From contig OX638329.1 in assembly GCA_951812755.1 (NCBI GenBank), positions 4,286,522-4,350,521 of the forward strand: a DNA stretch of 64,000 bases, given 5' to 3'. The notes under the pieces were generated by a model. The model made no database searches, was not told the DNA's origin, and was given only the letters and a program-made list of their open reading frames with translations. Positions 1 through 8,171 of this stretch are shown one piece after another. Position 1 is the first letter of the stretch; the number at the start of each line of letters is the position of its first letter. The position numbers and the translations under genes are program-made. This stretch comes from an uncultured Latescibacterota bacterium (GTDB taxonomy: Bacteria > Latescibacterota > UBA2968).

Positions 1-101
1 GTTGCAAGCCCGAGTTGATCAAGCCGGGCGAACAGGTTGATCTTACACGCCCTGGGGTCGAAAAATTTAAGGCCCTACCGCGTGACCAGACGGAGGGTTG
101 A
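1..101 (+). CDS. Multiubiquitin-type ubiquitin-like protein, C-terminal end (partial)
   Basis: The third frame is open from the window edge to a TGA at 99-101 and encodes 32 residues. They include KPGEQVDLTRPGVEKF and end in Thr-Glu-Gly. Ubiquitin-like modifiers end in Gly, and in bacterial multiubiquitin proteins the last beta-grasp repeat commonly ends in this style, as I recall the family. The E2, JAB-E1 and DUF6527 genes immediately downstream support the call. The stop codon is one base from the E2 start, so the genes are probably co-translated. The protein would be the modifier activated by the E1 domain and conjugated through its C-terminal Gly. Repeat number and start lie outside the window. 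Confidence 0.72.
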   Translation, partial: CKPELIKPGEQVDLTRPGVEKFKALPRDQTEG

Positions 102-102
102 A

Positions 103-504
103 ATGTTGCGGCATCATTTTGAACTTCTGGCAGAAGATCACCAATTTTTAGATGACTACGGTTGCCCATGGGAGACCATCTCTGATGGCTCCCAATGGGT
201 GCTGCTGCATAATTTCAGCACCCAGGACTCCGGGTACAACCATCAACACGTCACCGTGGCAATCCGTCTGGAAACCGGCTATCCAAAGACGGCACTGGAC
301 ATGGCGTATTTCTACCCGACGCTTGCACGCAAGGATGGAAAGCAGATTGGAGCTACCCAAGCAACGCAGCAGATCGATGGGAAGGCCTTTCAAAGGTGGT
401 CTCGTCACCGCACGAGCACGAACCCCTGGATCATCGGTCAAGACAACCTCGGAACGCACATTCTCTTGGTTGAAGACTGGCTGCGTCGAGAATTTGAAAA
501 GTGA
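103..504 (+). CDS. Prokaryotic E2-like protein, family E
   Basis: A 133-residue protein starting at the ATG at 103, one base after the upstream stop. An earlier in-frame start at 37 would overlap the upstream gene and add residues that do not fit the family. It matches the Prok-E2_E pattern as I know it: an N-terminal LAED-xxx-LDDYG segment, PWE, VTVAIRLETGYP, a DMAYFYP strand, QRWSRHR near residues 96-102 and a C-terminal VEDWLRREFEK helix. The only cysteine is Cys21 in YGCPWE, which is not where a canonical E2 nucleophile would sit, so the conjugation chemistry is open. Gene order modifier-E2-E1/JAB supports a role in transferring the ubiquitin-like protein. Confidence 0.82.
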   Translation: MLRHHFELLAEDHQFLDDYGCPWETISDGSQWVLLHNFSTQDSGYNHQHVTVAIRLETGYPKTALDMAYFYPTLARKDGKQIGATQATQQIDGKAFQRWSRHRTSTNPWIIGQDNLGTHILLVEDWLRREFEK

Positions 505-511
505 GGCTGAT

Positions 512-1978
512 ATGGACGTGACACTTACTTTGACCCAAGACCAGCACAAAGAGCTTAAAACGCATCTCTTTCCAGGTGATGGATATGAGGCATCGGCGAT
601 CATTCTTTGTGGGAGATGTGCCGGAGATCGGCGACATCGTCTGGTTGCGCGAGAAGTGCATCCAATCCCGTATAAACAATGCTCTGAGCGCACACCTTTA
701 GGGGTGACTTGGCCGACTGATGTTATTGCCCCTCTACTTGATCGTGCTGAAGAACACGGGTGGACAGTGATAAAGAGTCATAGCCATCCTAACGGCAGAG
801 CACGGTTCTCTGAAATCGATGATGAGGGTGATCGCAAACTAATACCCGCGGTTCGCGACTGGTTCGATGACGATTTCTTCCACGGTAGCGTCGTTATGCT
901 TCCCAATGGAGAGATGTTTGGCCGCTGCCTTGATGGTAAGGGTGATTTTGTACCCCTGGCACATATCAACGTAGTTGGGGACGATCTCCTATTTTGGTAT
1001 GCCGATCCACACAGCGACAACATCCCGGATTTTGTGGCGTCGCACACTCAAGCATTTGGTGAAGGAACCTTTGAACGCATTCGCCGTCTGTCGATTGCAG
1101 TTGTTGGCTGTTCCGGGACCGGTAGTCCGGTGATTGAGCAACTTACTCGACTCGGTGTTGGGGAACTGGTGCTCGTTGATGGAGATATAATTGAAGATCG
1201 AAATATCAATCGCATCCTGAACGCGACAATGAATGACGTGCAAGCCGATCGGTACAAAGTCAGTGTTCTCACCGAGGCGATCAATCGCATCGACATCGGA
1301 ACCCGCGTTATTCCACTGGCTACGAATCTTTGGACACCGGAGGCAGTACGGGCCGTTGCACAGTGCGATCTCGTTTTTGGGTGTGTAGATACAATCGACG
1401 GGCGTTTTCTGCTCAATACGCTCGCTACCTACTACATACTTCCTTATATCGACCTTGGTGTCCGAATTCGGGCAGTCCCAGAGGGTGAGCACAAAGGGGA
1501 TATCCAGGCTATTTGCGGCAGTGTTCACTATCTGAAACCGAGTGGATCGAGCTTAATCAGCCGAGACATATTTACCCTTGAAGAAGTCGCGGCCGCAGGG
1601 TTAGCGCGAAACGACCCAGAAGCCCACGCACGACAGGTTAAAGATGGTTATATTGGCGGTGTAGCTGTGGCTCGGCCCGCTGTCATTAGTCTGAATATGT
1701 CTTTGGCTTCGCTTGGGGTGCATGAATTGCTCGCCAGATTACATCCATTCCGAGATAATCCTAACGGTGATTACGACCACATTCAGGTTGATCTTGCTGG
1801 TATGATGATGGATTTCGATTCGAAACCCGATCCTTGTTCAGTCTTCCGCAGTGATGTTGGTAAGGGAGATGTCCGCCCACTTCTCGGAATGTTGGAACTG
1901 TCGGAGAAAACACATGAGGATATCGATACTAAAACGGTTCAGGAACTGGCTACGCAACTTGTTACGTCCCCAGTTTAG
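512..1978 (+). CDS. JAB deubiquitinase-like / ThiF E1-like fusion
   Basis: A 488-residue protein. ATG at 512 follows the E2 stop by 7 bases, and the frame upstream overlaps the E2 gene, so the longer reading is unlikely. Residues 1-150 form a JAB/MPN+ isopeptidase domain with the zinc signature H90-S-H92-P and S100-x-x-D103. Residues about 190-430 are a ThiF/E1 adenylation domain with the nucleotide loop GCSGTG (199-204) and LVDGD followed by ED-RN-IN-R (about 221-234). One chain could therefore trim the modifier precursor or conjugates and also adenylate its C-terminus. This is the fusion layout seen in bacterial ubiquitin-like operons. The 3' end overlaps the DUF6527 gene by 65 bases. Cysteines near Cys335 could be the E1 thioester site, but I cannot assign it. 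Confidence 0.9.
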   Translation: MDVTLTLTQDQHKELKTHLFPGDGYEASAIILCGRCAGDRRHRLVAREVHPIPYKQCSERTPLGVTWPTDVIAPLLDRAEEHGWTVIKSHSHPNGRARFSEIDDEGDRKLIPAVRDWFDDDFFHGSVVMLPNGEMFGRCLDGKGDFVPLAHINVVGDDLLFWYADPHSDNIPDFVASHTQAFGEGTFERIRRLSIAVVGCSGTGSPVIEQLTRLGVGELVLVDGDIIEDRNINRILNATMNDVQADRYKVSVLTEAINRIDIGTRVIPLATNLWTPEAVRAVAQCDLVFGCVDTIDGRFLLNTLATYYILPYIDLGVRIRAVPEGEHKGDIQAICGSVHYLKPSGSSLISRDIFTLEEVAAAGLARNDPEAHARQVKDGYIGGVAVARPAVISLNMSLASLGVHELLARLHPFRDNPNGDYDHIQVDLAGMMMDFDSKPDPCSVFRSDVGKGDVRPLLGMLELSEKTHEDIDTKTVQELATQLVTSPV

Positions 1979-2306
1979 AACCGTCTTTGTCGAAGAAGAC
2001 TTACCTGAACAGCCAAAGTCAAAAACTCTCTACCTCGTTATGGAGGCCGGTGATCCGTGGCACGCGGCAATACTTTGTCCATGCGGTTGTGGGGAAACAC
2101 TGTATATGAATCTCATCCCGGATGAACGACCAGTCTGGCACCTCAAAGTGCAGGAAGATTACACTGAGACGCTTTGTCCTTCCATTCTGCGAAAAAGGGG
2201 TTGCCGTTCACATTTCTGGTTTAGGAATGGCCGGGTTTATTGGTGTAATGAGCAAAAGTTCCCAATTTGGCGCGATGTTCGGCTCCTTATATTCGGCTCC
2301 TTATAG
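1914..2306 (+). CDS. DUF6527 family metal-binding protein
   Basis: A 130-residue protein. The ATG at 1914 is preferred because it gives a family-length product starting MRISILKRFRNWLRN; a longer form from 1851 would overlap the E1 gene further. The core CPCGCGE, the LIPDERPVW strand, CRSHFW and RVYWC give several Cys and His ligands of a likely zinc site, which matches DUF6527 as I know it from bacterial ubiquitin-like operons. The position as last gene, overlapping the E1 by 65 bases, suggests translational coupling. Its role is not established here; a ligase-like or target-recognition part is conceivable. The last residues FGSL come from a 14-bp tandem duplication. Confidence 0.75.
   Translation: MRISILKRFRNWLRNLLRPQFRTVFVEEDLPEQPKSKTLYLVMEAGDPWHAAILCPCGCGETLYMNLIPDERPVWHLKVQEDYTETLCPSILRKRGCRSHFWFRNGRVYWCNEQKFPIWRDVRLLIFGSL
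2279..2306 (+). repeat. Perfect 14-bp tandem duplication at the DUF6527 stop
   Basis: TTCGGCTCCTTATA occurs twice back to back (2279-2292 and 2293-2306). The two copies are read in different frames. Without the duplication the protein would end in LLIAK rather than LLIFGSL. It looks like a recent slippage event that left the stop codon inside the second copy. Confidence 0.85.
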
Positions 2307-2317
2307 CAAAGTAAATC

Positions 2318-2386
2318 AGAAATACGAACAGTCCCTCGCCCCGCCATTGTGCCGTAAAACGACACTAATTTCGTATTCTTTTTTCT
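2318..2386. terminator. Possible terminator between converging operons
   Basis: AATACGAA (2321-2328) pairs with TTCGTATT (2370-2377), flanking bases CAGA/TCTG extend the match, and a T-run follows at 2379-2384. The loop is about 40 nt, so the structure is weak. The position between the converging DUF6527 and DUF499 genes fits. Nothing else is visible in 2307-2487. Confidence 0.3.
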
Positions 2387-2487
2387 GAAAGTCCCTCTGC
2401 CAGTTCATCACAGTTCGCCAGCTCGTATCTCCAATCACCTCATGGCTCCACTTGGGTCCATGTCCTCAATATTCCTTAGAATACTCC

Positions 2488-5391
2488 TCAGTCCTCAGTA
2501 TCATCAATCAGCCCAAGTTCTCGTAGCGGCTCCATGACACCATTTTCCAGTTTGATCTTGTCGAAGTTACTCTCCGACCTCGCTCTGGCGTTAATGGAGA
2601 CTTCTCCAGCCAGATCCGCGAGGTTGGCAATGGCGTTCCAAGCTGCATACAAGTCATCTCGGTTAGCAATGAATGAGAAAGCAACTTCTTGTTCAGTCTC
2701 CACGGGCGGTGGCAATACATCGCCTGTATCGCTGGATTCTCGGGCTACGTCAGTTCCTGTGTCACGCGTATCGTCCGTTTCTTGATAACCTCCGCTGGAT
2801 GGCTCGCTCGGCTCAGATGGCTTCTCTGGAAGTGCCTGGGGCACGATAAGGAAACCGGAATCCAGGTCAATCTCGTCATCCTCAACATACCTCTCAAAAG
2901 CGATCCGACTCCAATCCAACTGGTAACGCCCATCTTCTCCAAGGGTTGGTCGCCCTGTTGTATATCCAAACAAGCCCGTCTGCACGCCGCGTGCGATTGC
3001 TTTGCTCACGATATGATGCGAGGTAAGTCTTGGAAATCCAAGGAAGGAAAAGAACCCCGCTACTACTCTGTCAGTGGCTATGCCTTGATCTCCAGAATCG
3101 TCTTCACCCAGCTTAAACAATTCGACGATTTTACCAGGTGCGACAGATCCGAAGACCTTCCGCTGCACGGTGGACAACAGTTCCATCAGGCGTTGATGGA
3201 TTTGAGCGCGTTTTTTTTCATCCAGTGTCGTCTGGAGTGGCCGGCCTCCTATGCTGACTGACTCTAAGGACAGCGTACCATTATCGGATCTTGGCAACCA
3301 CACATCGCCATAGAGCTTCAACAAAGCTGACTCGGCCGCCGATTTTTCAGTGGCGTTGCGTTCCTTAAGCTGATCCTTTTGTGCATCCGTCAGATTGAGT
3401 TCACGCCACTTGGTCTGGACTCGTTCGATTGCCAGCAGATATCGGACGGCCCGCCGCAATACCTCAACTTGGTCCGCCGATGGCACAGCGAGTCCAAGAC
3501 CGTTGCGGAAGTCGCGCGACCGATTACTATGGTTCTCATAGATATCGCGGGCGGCCGCTTGCTGCTCATCATTGGGTTGCATGGCAAACTCAAGCGGCAT
3601 GTAGGCGATCAAGAATTGCGTCTCTTTGTCCGGAATATCTCTGGATTGCGACGGCCATATGATTGCTGACTGCTGACCCGCGAGTCGTTCCTCGATCAAC
3701 TCCTTGATCTGGGTCTGGACGCGACCTTCATCTCGGGCGACGGCTTCCACCTCTTGTTCGACGAGCAAGGTGACGTTGGGATCCTTTTTGAAGCAGTACC
3801 GTGCGCCGTCAAAATGAAGGTAGAGACATGTTTCCTTAAGCTCCTTGAGGCAGGCCTGAACGGTTGTGCTATCGAGATCGGGGCCGACACAGGTCCTTAA
3901 CAAGTCCGCCTCGTCAATGCCGGGTGGAAGGAGATCGCCATCTCCACTCTCGGAACGCCGGAGTCCCCCAAAAGAGGATAAAAGTATGGTCATCGCCAGA
4001 CGGGTTGCAGGACGCTTTCCTGCCTCGGAGGTCGTCTCCCGCGCTCGTCTATCATCGATCCTGCGCGCCCGCGCATTTGCACCAACAAAGTCATGCTCCA
4101 GACAAGGTTGGAAGTCCTCTCGCTGTCCGACTTCCTTAAAAAAAGAAAGGCGTACTTCTGAATCCTGTATGGGAACATCTCCCGGACCCAGCAGCATTCG
4201 AGAGTGCCCAGTGCCATGGATAGAGCGAAGGCAAGATGCCAGAAATCTCAAGGCACCGCGGGTACGCTGAAAATCGGGAATTGCTGCCCAGCGTTCTCGC
4301 ATGATATCGATGAGGTCGGGATGAAAGGGATAGGATGATTTGATGCGATCTCGGAGTATCAAGCCTTCTTCTTCTGCCTGCTGTCGCTCGGAATCGCTTT
4401 CCGCGTAGGCACGTCGCATCTGAGTAAATATATCGCGATGGATTTCTGCTGTCTGTGAAGCGGCGTGCGGATTTGGAATCTCTGCCAGCAACCTGCGCTG
4501 AATCACATTGAGAATTTCGTTTCCTTCAACTGGCTCCCGACGTTGATCCTTGCGCGCGGCCAGATGTTCTACAGTTTGTAGCAGACTTGTGTATTCCAGC
4601 GATTCTCGATTACTCGACTGCAAAGAGAACACAAGGGCGGCGTTCTCGACGTTGCCAACAGCGACGGTCAAGCGTTTAAGAAAGGATAGTGTCTCGGCGC
4701 GGAGGGTAGTCTCCTCTACACGTACACCGCCTGCACTTATGAGGTATTCCAACAGTTCATCCAGGAGAATCAGGCTTGGACCTCGCTTGAGCAACTCAAT
4801 GATCGCATCAGCACCAGGAGCCACGCGTACTTGATCCTGTTCTCGAACGATTTCGTAGCCTTCCGACCCTGCCAGCGCCCATGCAATCCAACCCCAGATA
4901 GTCTTTGCGTTAAAACTCTCTCCAGGCAAGTGCTTACCGACCTGTACATCGAAAAACTGGCCATCAACCGCAGCCACATTTACTTCTTCAGGTCGAGGTA
5001 GTCCGGCTGCCTCTGGCAACGCATCCAGGGTAGCTCTTGAGCGTGCGCCATGAAGCAAAGCTGCAAGTGTGTGTGATTTACCACCTCCAAAAGGAGTCAC
5101 CAACTTGAGCACTCGATTGCCCTGAGTTCCTGCCAATCGTCCCAATACATCGTGCAGCAAAGACTTCAGGCCACTCGTCAGGAAGGATGCACGAAAGAAA
5201 CTATCCGGATCTCGGTAAACAGCAGGGACTCGGGGCAATTTCGAATTTGGCAAACCGAGGTCCCGTCCGATCAAGTAGTCGGACAATGCACCGAAGTCAA
5301 GTGCAAAAATGTCCTCGGAAAATTCGTCGGAAAGGACATCCGGATGCAGGCTTACACACTCAAGCCATGGAGAAAAGGTCGTTGTACTCAT
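2488..5391 (-). CDS. DUF499-family P-loop ATPase of a methylase-helicase defence module
   Basis: A 967-residue protein. Walker A is TPFGGGKSHT at residues 99-108 and Walker B is LILLDE at 207-212. The N-terminal PW-ECVSLHPDVLS and the D-F-xxx-L-SDYL segment match DUF499 as I know it. The C-terminal part is rich in Ser, Thr, Glu and Asp around residues 870-905, probably a flexible linker before a final small domain. The start ATG overlaps the DUF1156 stop in an ATGA tetranucleotide, and it is the last gene of a helicase-methylase-ATPase operon. DUF499 proteins co-occur with DUF1156 methylases in prokaryotic defence islands. The exact action (DNA translocation or complex remodelling) is unknown. 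Confidence 0.85.
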   Translation of the reverse strand: MSTTTFSPWLECVSLHPDVLSDEFSEDIFALDFGALSDYLIGRDLGLPNSKLPRVPAVYRDPDSFFRASFLTSGLKSLLHDVLGRLAGTQGNRVLKLVTPFGGGKSHTLAALLHGARSRATLDALPEAAGLPRPEEVNVAAVDGQFFDVQVGKHLPGESFNAKTIWGWIAWALAGSEGYEIVREQDQVRVAPGADAIIELLKRGPSLILLDELLEYLISAGGVRVEETTLRAETLSFLKRLTVAVGNVENAALVFSLQSSNRESLEYTSLLQTVEHLAARKDQRREPVEGNEILNVIQRRLLAEIPNPHAASQTAEIHRDIFTQMRRAYAESDSERQQAEEEGLILRDRIKSSYPFHPDLIDIMRERWAAIPDFQRTRGALRFLASCLRSIHGTGHSRMLLGPGDVPIQDSEVRLSFFKEVGQREDFQPCLEHDFVGANARARRIDDRRARETTSEAGKRPATRLAMTILLSSFGGLRRSESGDGDLLPPGIDEADLLRTCVGPDLDSTTVQACLKELKETCLYLHFDGARYCFKKDPNVTLLVEQEVEAVARDEGRVQTQIKELIEERLAGQQSAIIWPSQSRDIPDKETQFLIAYMPLEFAMQPNDEQQAAARDIYENHSNRSRDFRNGLGLAVPSADQVEVLRRAVRYLLAIERVQTKWRELNLTDAQKDQLKERNATEKSAAESALLKLYGDVWLPRSDNGTLSLESVSIGGRPLQTTLDEKKRAQIHQRLMELLSTVQRKVFGSVAPGKIVELFKLGEDDSGDQGIATDRVVAGFFSFLGFPRLTSHHIVSKAIARGVQTGLFGYTTGRPTLGEDGRYQLDWSRIAFERYVEDDEIDLDSGFLIVPQALPEKPSEPSEPSSGGYQETDDTRDTGTDVARESSDTGDVLPPPVETEQEVAFSFIANRDDLYAAWNAIANLADLAGEVSINARARSESNFDKIKLENGVMEPLRELGLIDDTED

Positions 5392-8171
5392 AGGTCGTTG
5401 CCCTCAGAGAATAATGGTAGAGTATATTGTCCTGTTACTTTCCGTTCGATTTCCTCACTGTAGGTATTCCCTTCTACAAGGCTTTGCCAATTCGCTGTCA
5501 GTTTCGAGAGCGCACTCAGTTCCGCAGTTGGTATTACGTCCTTCGCCTCCGTGTTTTTGAGAATAGGCGCGCAGAGAGCTTGGGTGACGAGACGAAGTTG
5601 CTCCACATTTGGGTGAGCGACCTTGAGAAAGGTGGCGACCTCTGTTGGCCGATTATCGATGAGCCAGAGCAGACGATGCAAAACATCAATGAGAGGTGCT
5701 GGTCGATCATCTACACCTATGCCTAACTTCTCGTCATCACCGCGCTCTTCATAATTGCGCACGCGAAATTTACTGCCGGATTTCTCGACTAATGAAGGAG
5801 ATGGTCCAGATATGCCTAAAGGGCCGTCAATCTCGATGCCCTGGGGATAACAAAAGACATAGGCATCTCCCGCCTCAATGCTTGATTCACGGTACGTAAA
5901 TCTCCATAGGATATAGAAGCGCGTGATAGAGTCCACTGATCCAACAGCCGTGCCCCGCAATCCGAATATCTCATCGAGCATGACGTCGAGCACAACGCCT
6001 TCGACTTCACGGAGGTACCGCTCCGCAGGCATGGGTTCTCCGTTGGCGTATTCGACACTCCCAAATTTCGTGTATGCGCGCAACCCAGCACCAACTGCTG
6101 CCATCAGGAGATCTGCTCCACCGATGCCTTTACCCCCAGCCCACAGTGTCACCACCCGCTCTCGTGCGATGCGATGGAGTTCCGGTGCCACATCCGTTTC
6201 GTATTCTCCGGTAGCTGATTCTTCGCGGCGGCGTGCTACGAAGAATATGCTGTCCGAGAGAGCGGCAGCTTTAAGGGTGTTCATTCGACCTCGCGACTCT
6301 GTTTGCACTGGCCAAGCCTCTGTTACCGTAAGTCCAGCGTCGACAAGGGCGCGGATTAGCGTTGCCCAGCCCTCCGTTGTTTTGTGAGCGTACACACAGA
6401 CGAGAGGAGCGCCCGGCTTCAAAACGCGTCGAGCTTCGACGAAGGAACGACGCATCAGGTCCTGGTAGTACTCGTTTGCTTTCTGGACATTACCGCCGTG
6501 TTCGCTCGGCTGCGCAACAGCTTCGCGGCGTTTCGGGGGTGTGGACAATGTGAAGTGTTCAGGATAGAGGTCTCCAACGATGCGTTTTAACCAGACGTAG
6601 AAGAAAGCAGAGAGATCCGCGTAGTAGATACTGCTGTAGTACGGTGGATCTGTAATAACAGCATCAAAAGATTCATCGTCGTAGAATAGTTTTTCGGCAT
6701 TTCCTCGTGTTACAATTGATGGATTTTTCACCTTTGCAAGCTCTCGGATGCTGGACTCCTCCCTTTCCAATGCGAGAGGAAAGCTCCCTGTAGTATTTGC
6801 AAATGGGTTAATGTCTGAGAAATCGTAGATCATCTTGAGAGCCTGCCGGTCACCTATAGCTCCCCTTGTAATCTGGTCTCGAGGTTCCCATCGTGAAAAC
6901 TTGTTAAACGCGATGACCAGACGCCCGAACGCCATCGAAAAGTATGTTGTCAAAGCGCGAGTGCGGTCTTCGGCCATTCCTTTATCGAGCATTTCAGCAT
7001 GGGCGACCCGAATGTGCTTGACCAAAGTGAAGAGCGCGAGAAGTTGCCGGGGAGTGAACAGCTCGCTATAACGTTCAACTCCGTAATGTGGTAACTGGTC
7101 TCGGAGCTTTCCCTGAAGGATCTCGTCTAGAGTACCCAACTGTAGCTCTTCTTCCAATGCGACTAAGCGAGAATGGAGGTGATCGTCTGAGGGAAGCATT
7201 CCAGCCTGTGGAGCCAGATACAACTTGGACCGTTTGCCTTGCACCACAATAGCAGCAAGAGAGTCCTGCATTTTCCCTGCGAGTGCCATCTCCTTAACGT
7301 GGTCAGTCGGTGCCGGTGTATCGCATGCAACGCAGACCGCTTGTCCCGCACTGGTCTGCCCCTCTTGAGCACTGATTTCCCTAGCAGAGTTACCAGATAC
7401 GATTTCCCATCTCAGATCTCTGCCATTTTCGATTCTCGGCATGGCGGCGACTGCCCCTCCCTTTTTACGCAACCATGACTGACGGACGAGAGGAACCGGC
7501 GCGTCACAGCCTGGGCGACGACAGGGAACTGTACGAGCCCAGATGTAGGCTACAGGTTCAGCAACACTGGCGACCTGTGGATTACTGCCGCCGAATAGAT
7601 TTGTCTGGGTAAGCACCTCTTTAGTTCCAGAGATATGAACCGGTGGGTAAATATCCCTGAGTTCCTGTTGCATCCGATTGAGGATGATCTGGCCCCAGTG
7701 TTGAAAATCATTTGCAAGACTGGGGCCATACGTTTGGGGAAAGACCAACGTGCATAGCTCAATCAAGTGAGCCACTGGGTTGTAGTCAATGGCATGGCTC
7801 TCACAGCCCAATCGTGCAGCTTCGAGAGGAATAGCGCCACCGCCGGCGAACATATCGAGGACTTTTGGGGCTATGTCTCCGTAATGCTTATTGATTCGTT
7901 CTATTGCCTCTTCGACGATCTTTGGATGCGGTTTGTACACTGCCAGCTTGGTGATGAAAGATGCCGCTTCCTCACGTTCTTCGTCAGTGCGCGGAGCAGA
8001 AACAAGCGCGGCGTAGATTGCAGCACGACATGCAGTTGGCGGGCGGCGGGCCGGCCAGTAGTGGACCAAGGAAACGTAATGTTGAGGATGTAGTTTTTCC
8101 CTCGGCGCAACGACATTTAAGAAGTCCAGAGGTAGATAATCCTCGATTAAGCGTCGATCTGCTGTTTTCAC
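5388..8171 (-). CDS. DUF1156 DNA methyltransferase
   Basis: A 927-residue protein. The SAM-binding motif LDMFAGGGAIPLEA lies at residues 105-118 and the catalytic motif DPPY at 508-511, followed by YSSIYYADLSAFFYVW. This is an N6-adenine/N4-cytosine type arrangement. Between them, Cys217, Cys222, Cys280 and Cys283 look like an inserted zinc-binding knuckle. The N-terminal RLIEDYLPLDFLN and the HYVSLVHYWPARRP segment are typical of DUF1156 as I know it. The start is GTG with GGAGG upstream and overlaps the helicase stop in GTGA; the stop overlaps the DUF499 start. The methyl mark likely labels self DNA in the three-gene module. Confidence 0.9.
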   Translation of the reverse strand: MKTADRRLIEDYLPLDFLNVVAPREKLHPQHYVSLVHYWPARRPPTACRAAIYAALVSAPRTDEEREEAASFITKLAVYKPHPKIVEEAIERINKHYGDIAPKVLDMFAGGGAIPLEAARLGCESHAIDYNPVAHLIELCTLVFPQTYGPSLANDFQHWGQIILNRMQQELRDIYPPVHISGTKEVLTQTNLFGGSNPQVASVAEPVAYIWARTVPCRRPGCDAPVPLVRQSWLRKKGGAVAAMPRIENGRDLRWEIVSGNSAREISAQEGQTSAGQAVCVACDTPAPTDHVKEMALAGKMQDSLAAIVVQGKRSKLYLAPQAGMLPSDDHLHSRLVALEEELQLGTLDEILQGKLRDQLPHYGVERYSELFTPRQLLALFTLVKHIRVAHAEMLDKGMAEDRTRALTTYFSMAFGRLVIAFNKFSRWEPRDQITRGAIGDRQALKMIYDFSDINPFANTTGSFPLALEREESSIRELAKVKNPSIVTRGNAEKLFYDDESFDAVITDPPYYSSIYYADLSAFFYVWLKRIVGDLYPEHFTLSTPPKRREAVAQPSEHGGNVQKANEYYQDLMRRSFVEARRVLKPGAPLVCVYAHKTTEGWATLIRALVDAGLTVTEAWPVQTESRGRMNTLKAAALSDSIFFVARRREESATGEYETDVAPELHRIARERVVTLWAGGKGIGGADLLMAAVGAGLRAYTKFGSVEYANGEPMPAERYLREVEGVVLDVMLDEIFGLRGTAVGSVDSITRFYILWRFTYRESSIEAGDAYVFCYPQGIEIDGPLGISGPSPSLVEKSGSKFRVRNYEERGDDEKLGIGVDDRPAPLIDVLHRLLWLIDNRPTEVATFLKVAHPNVEQLRLVTQALCAPILKNTEAKDVIPTAELSALSKLTANWQSLVEGNTYSEEIERKVTGQYTLPLFSEGNDL

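Noticed and set aside
148-693. 181-codon minus-strand open frame
   Set aside because: It covers the E2 and JAB genes on the opposite strand; both of those have strong domain support.
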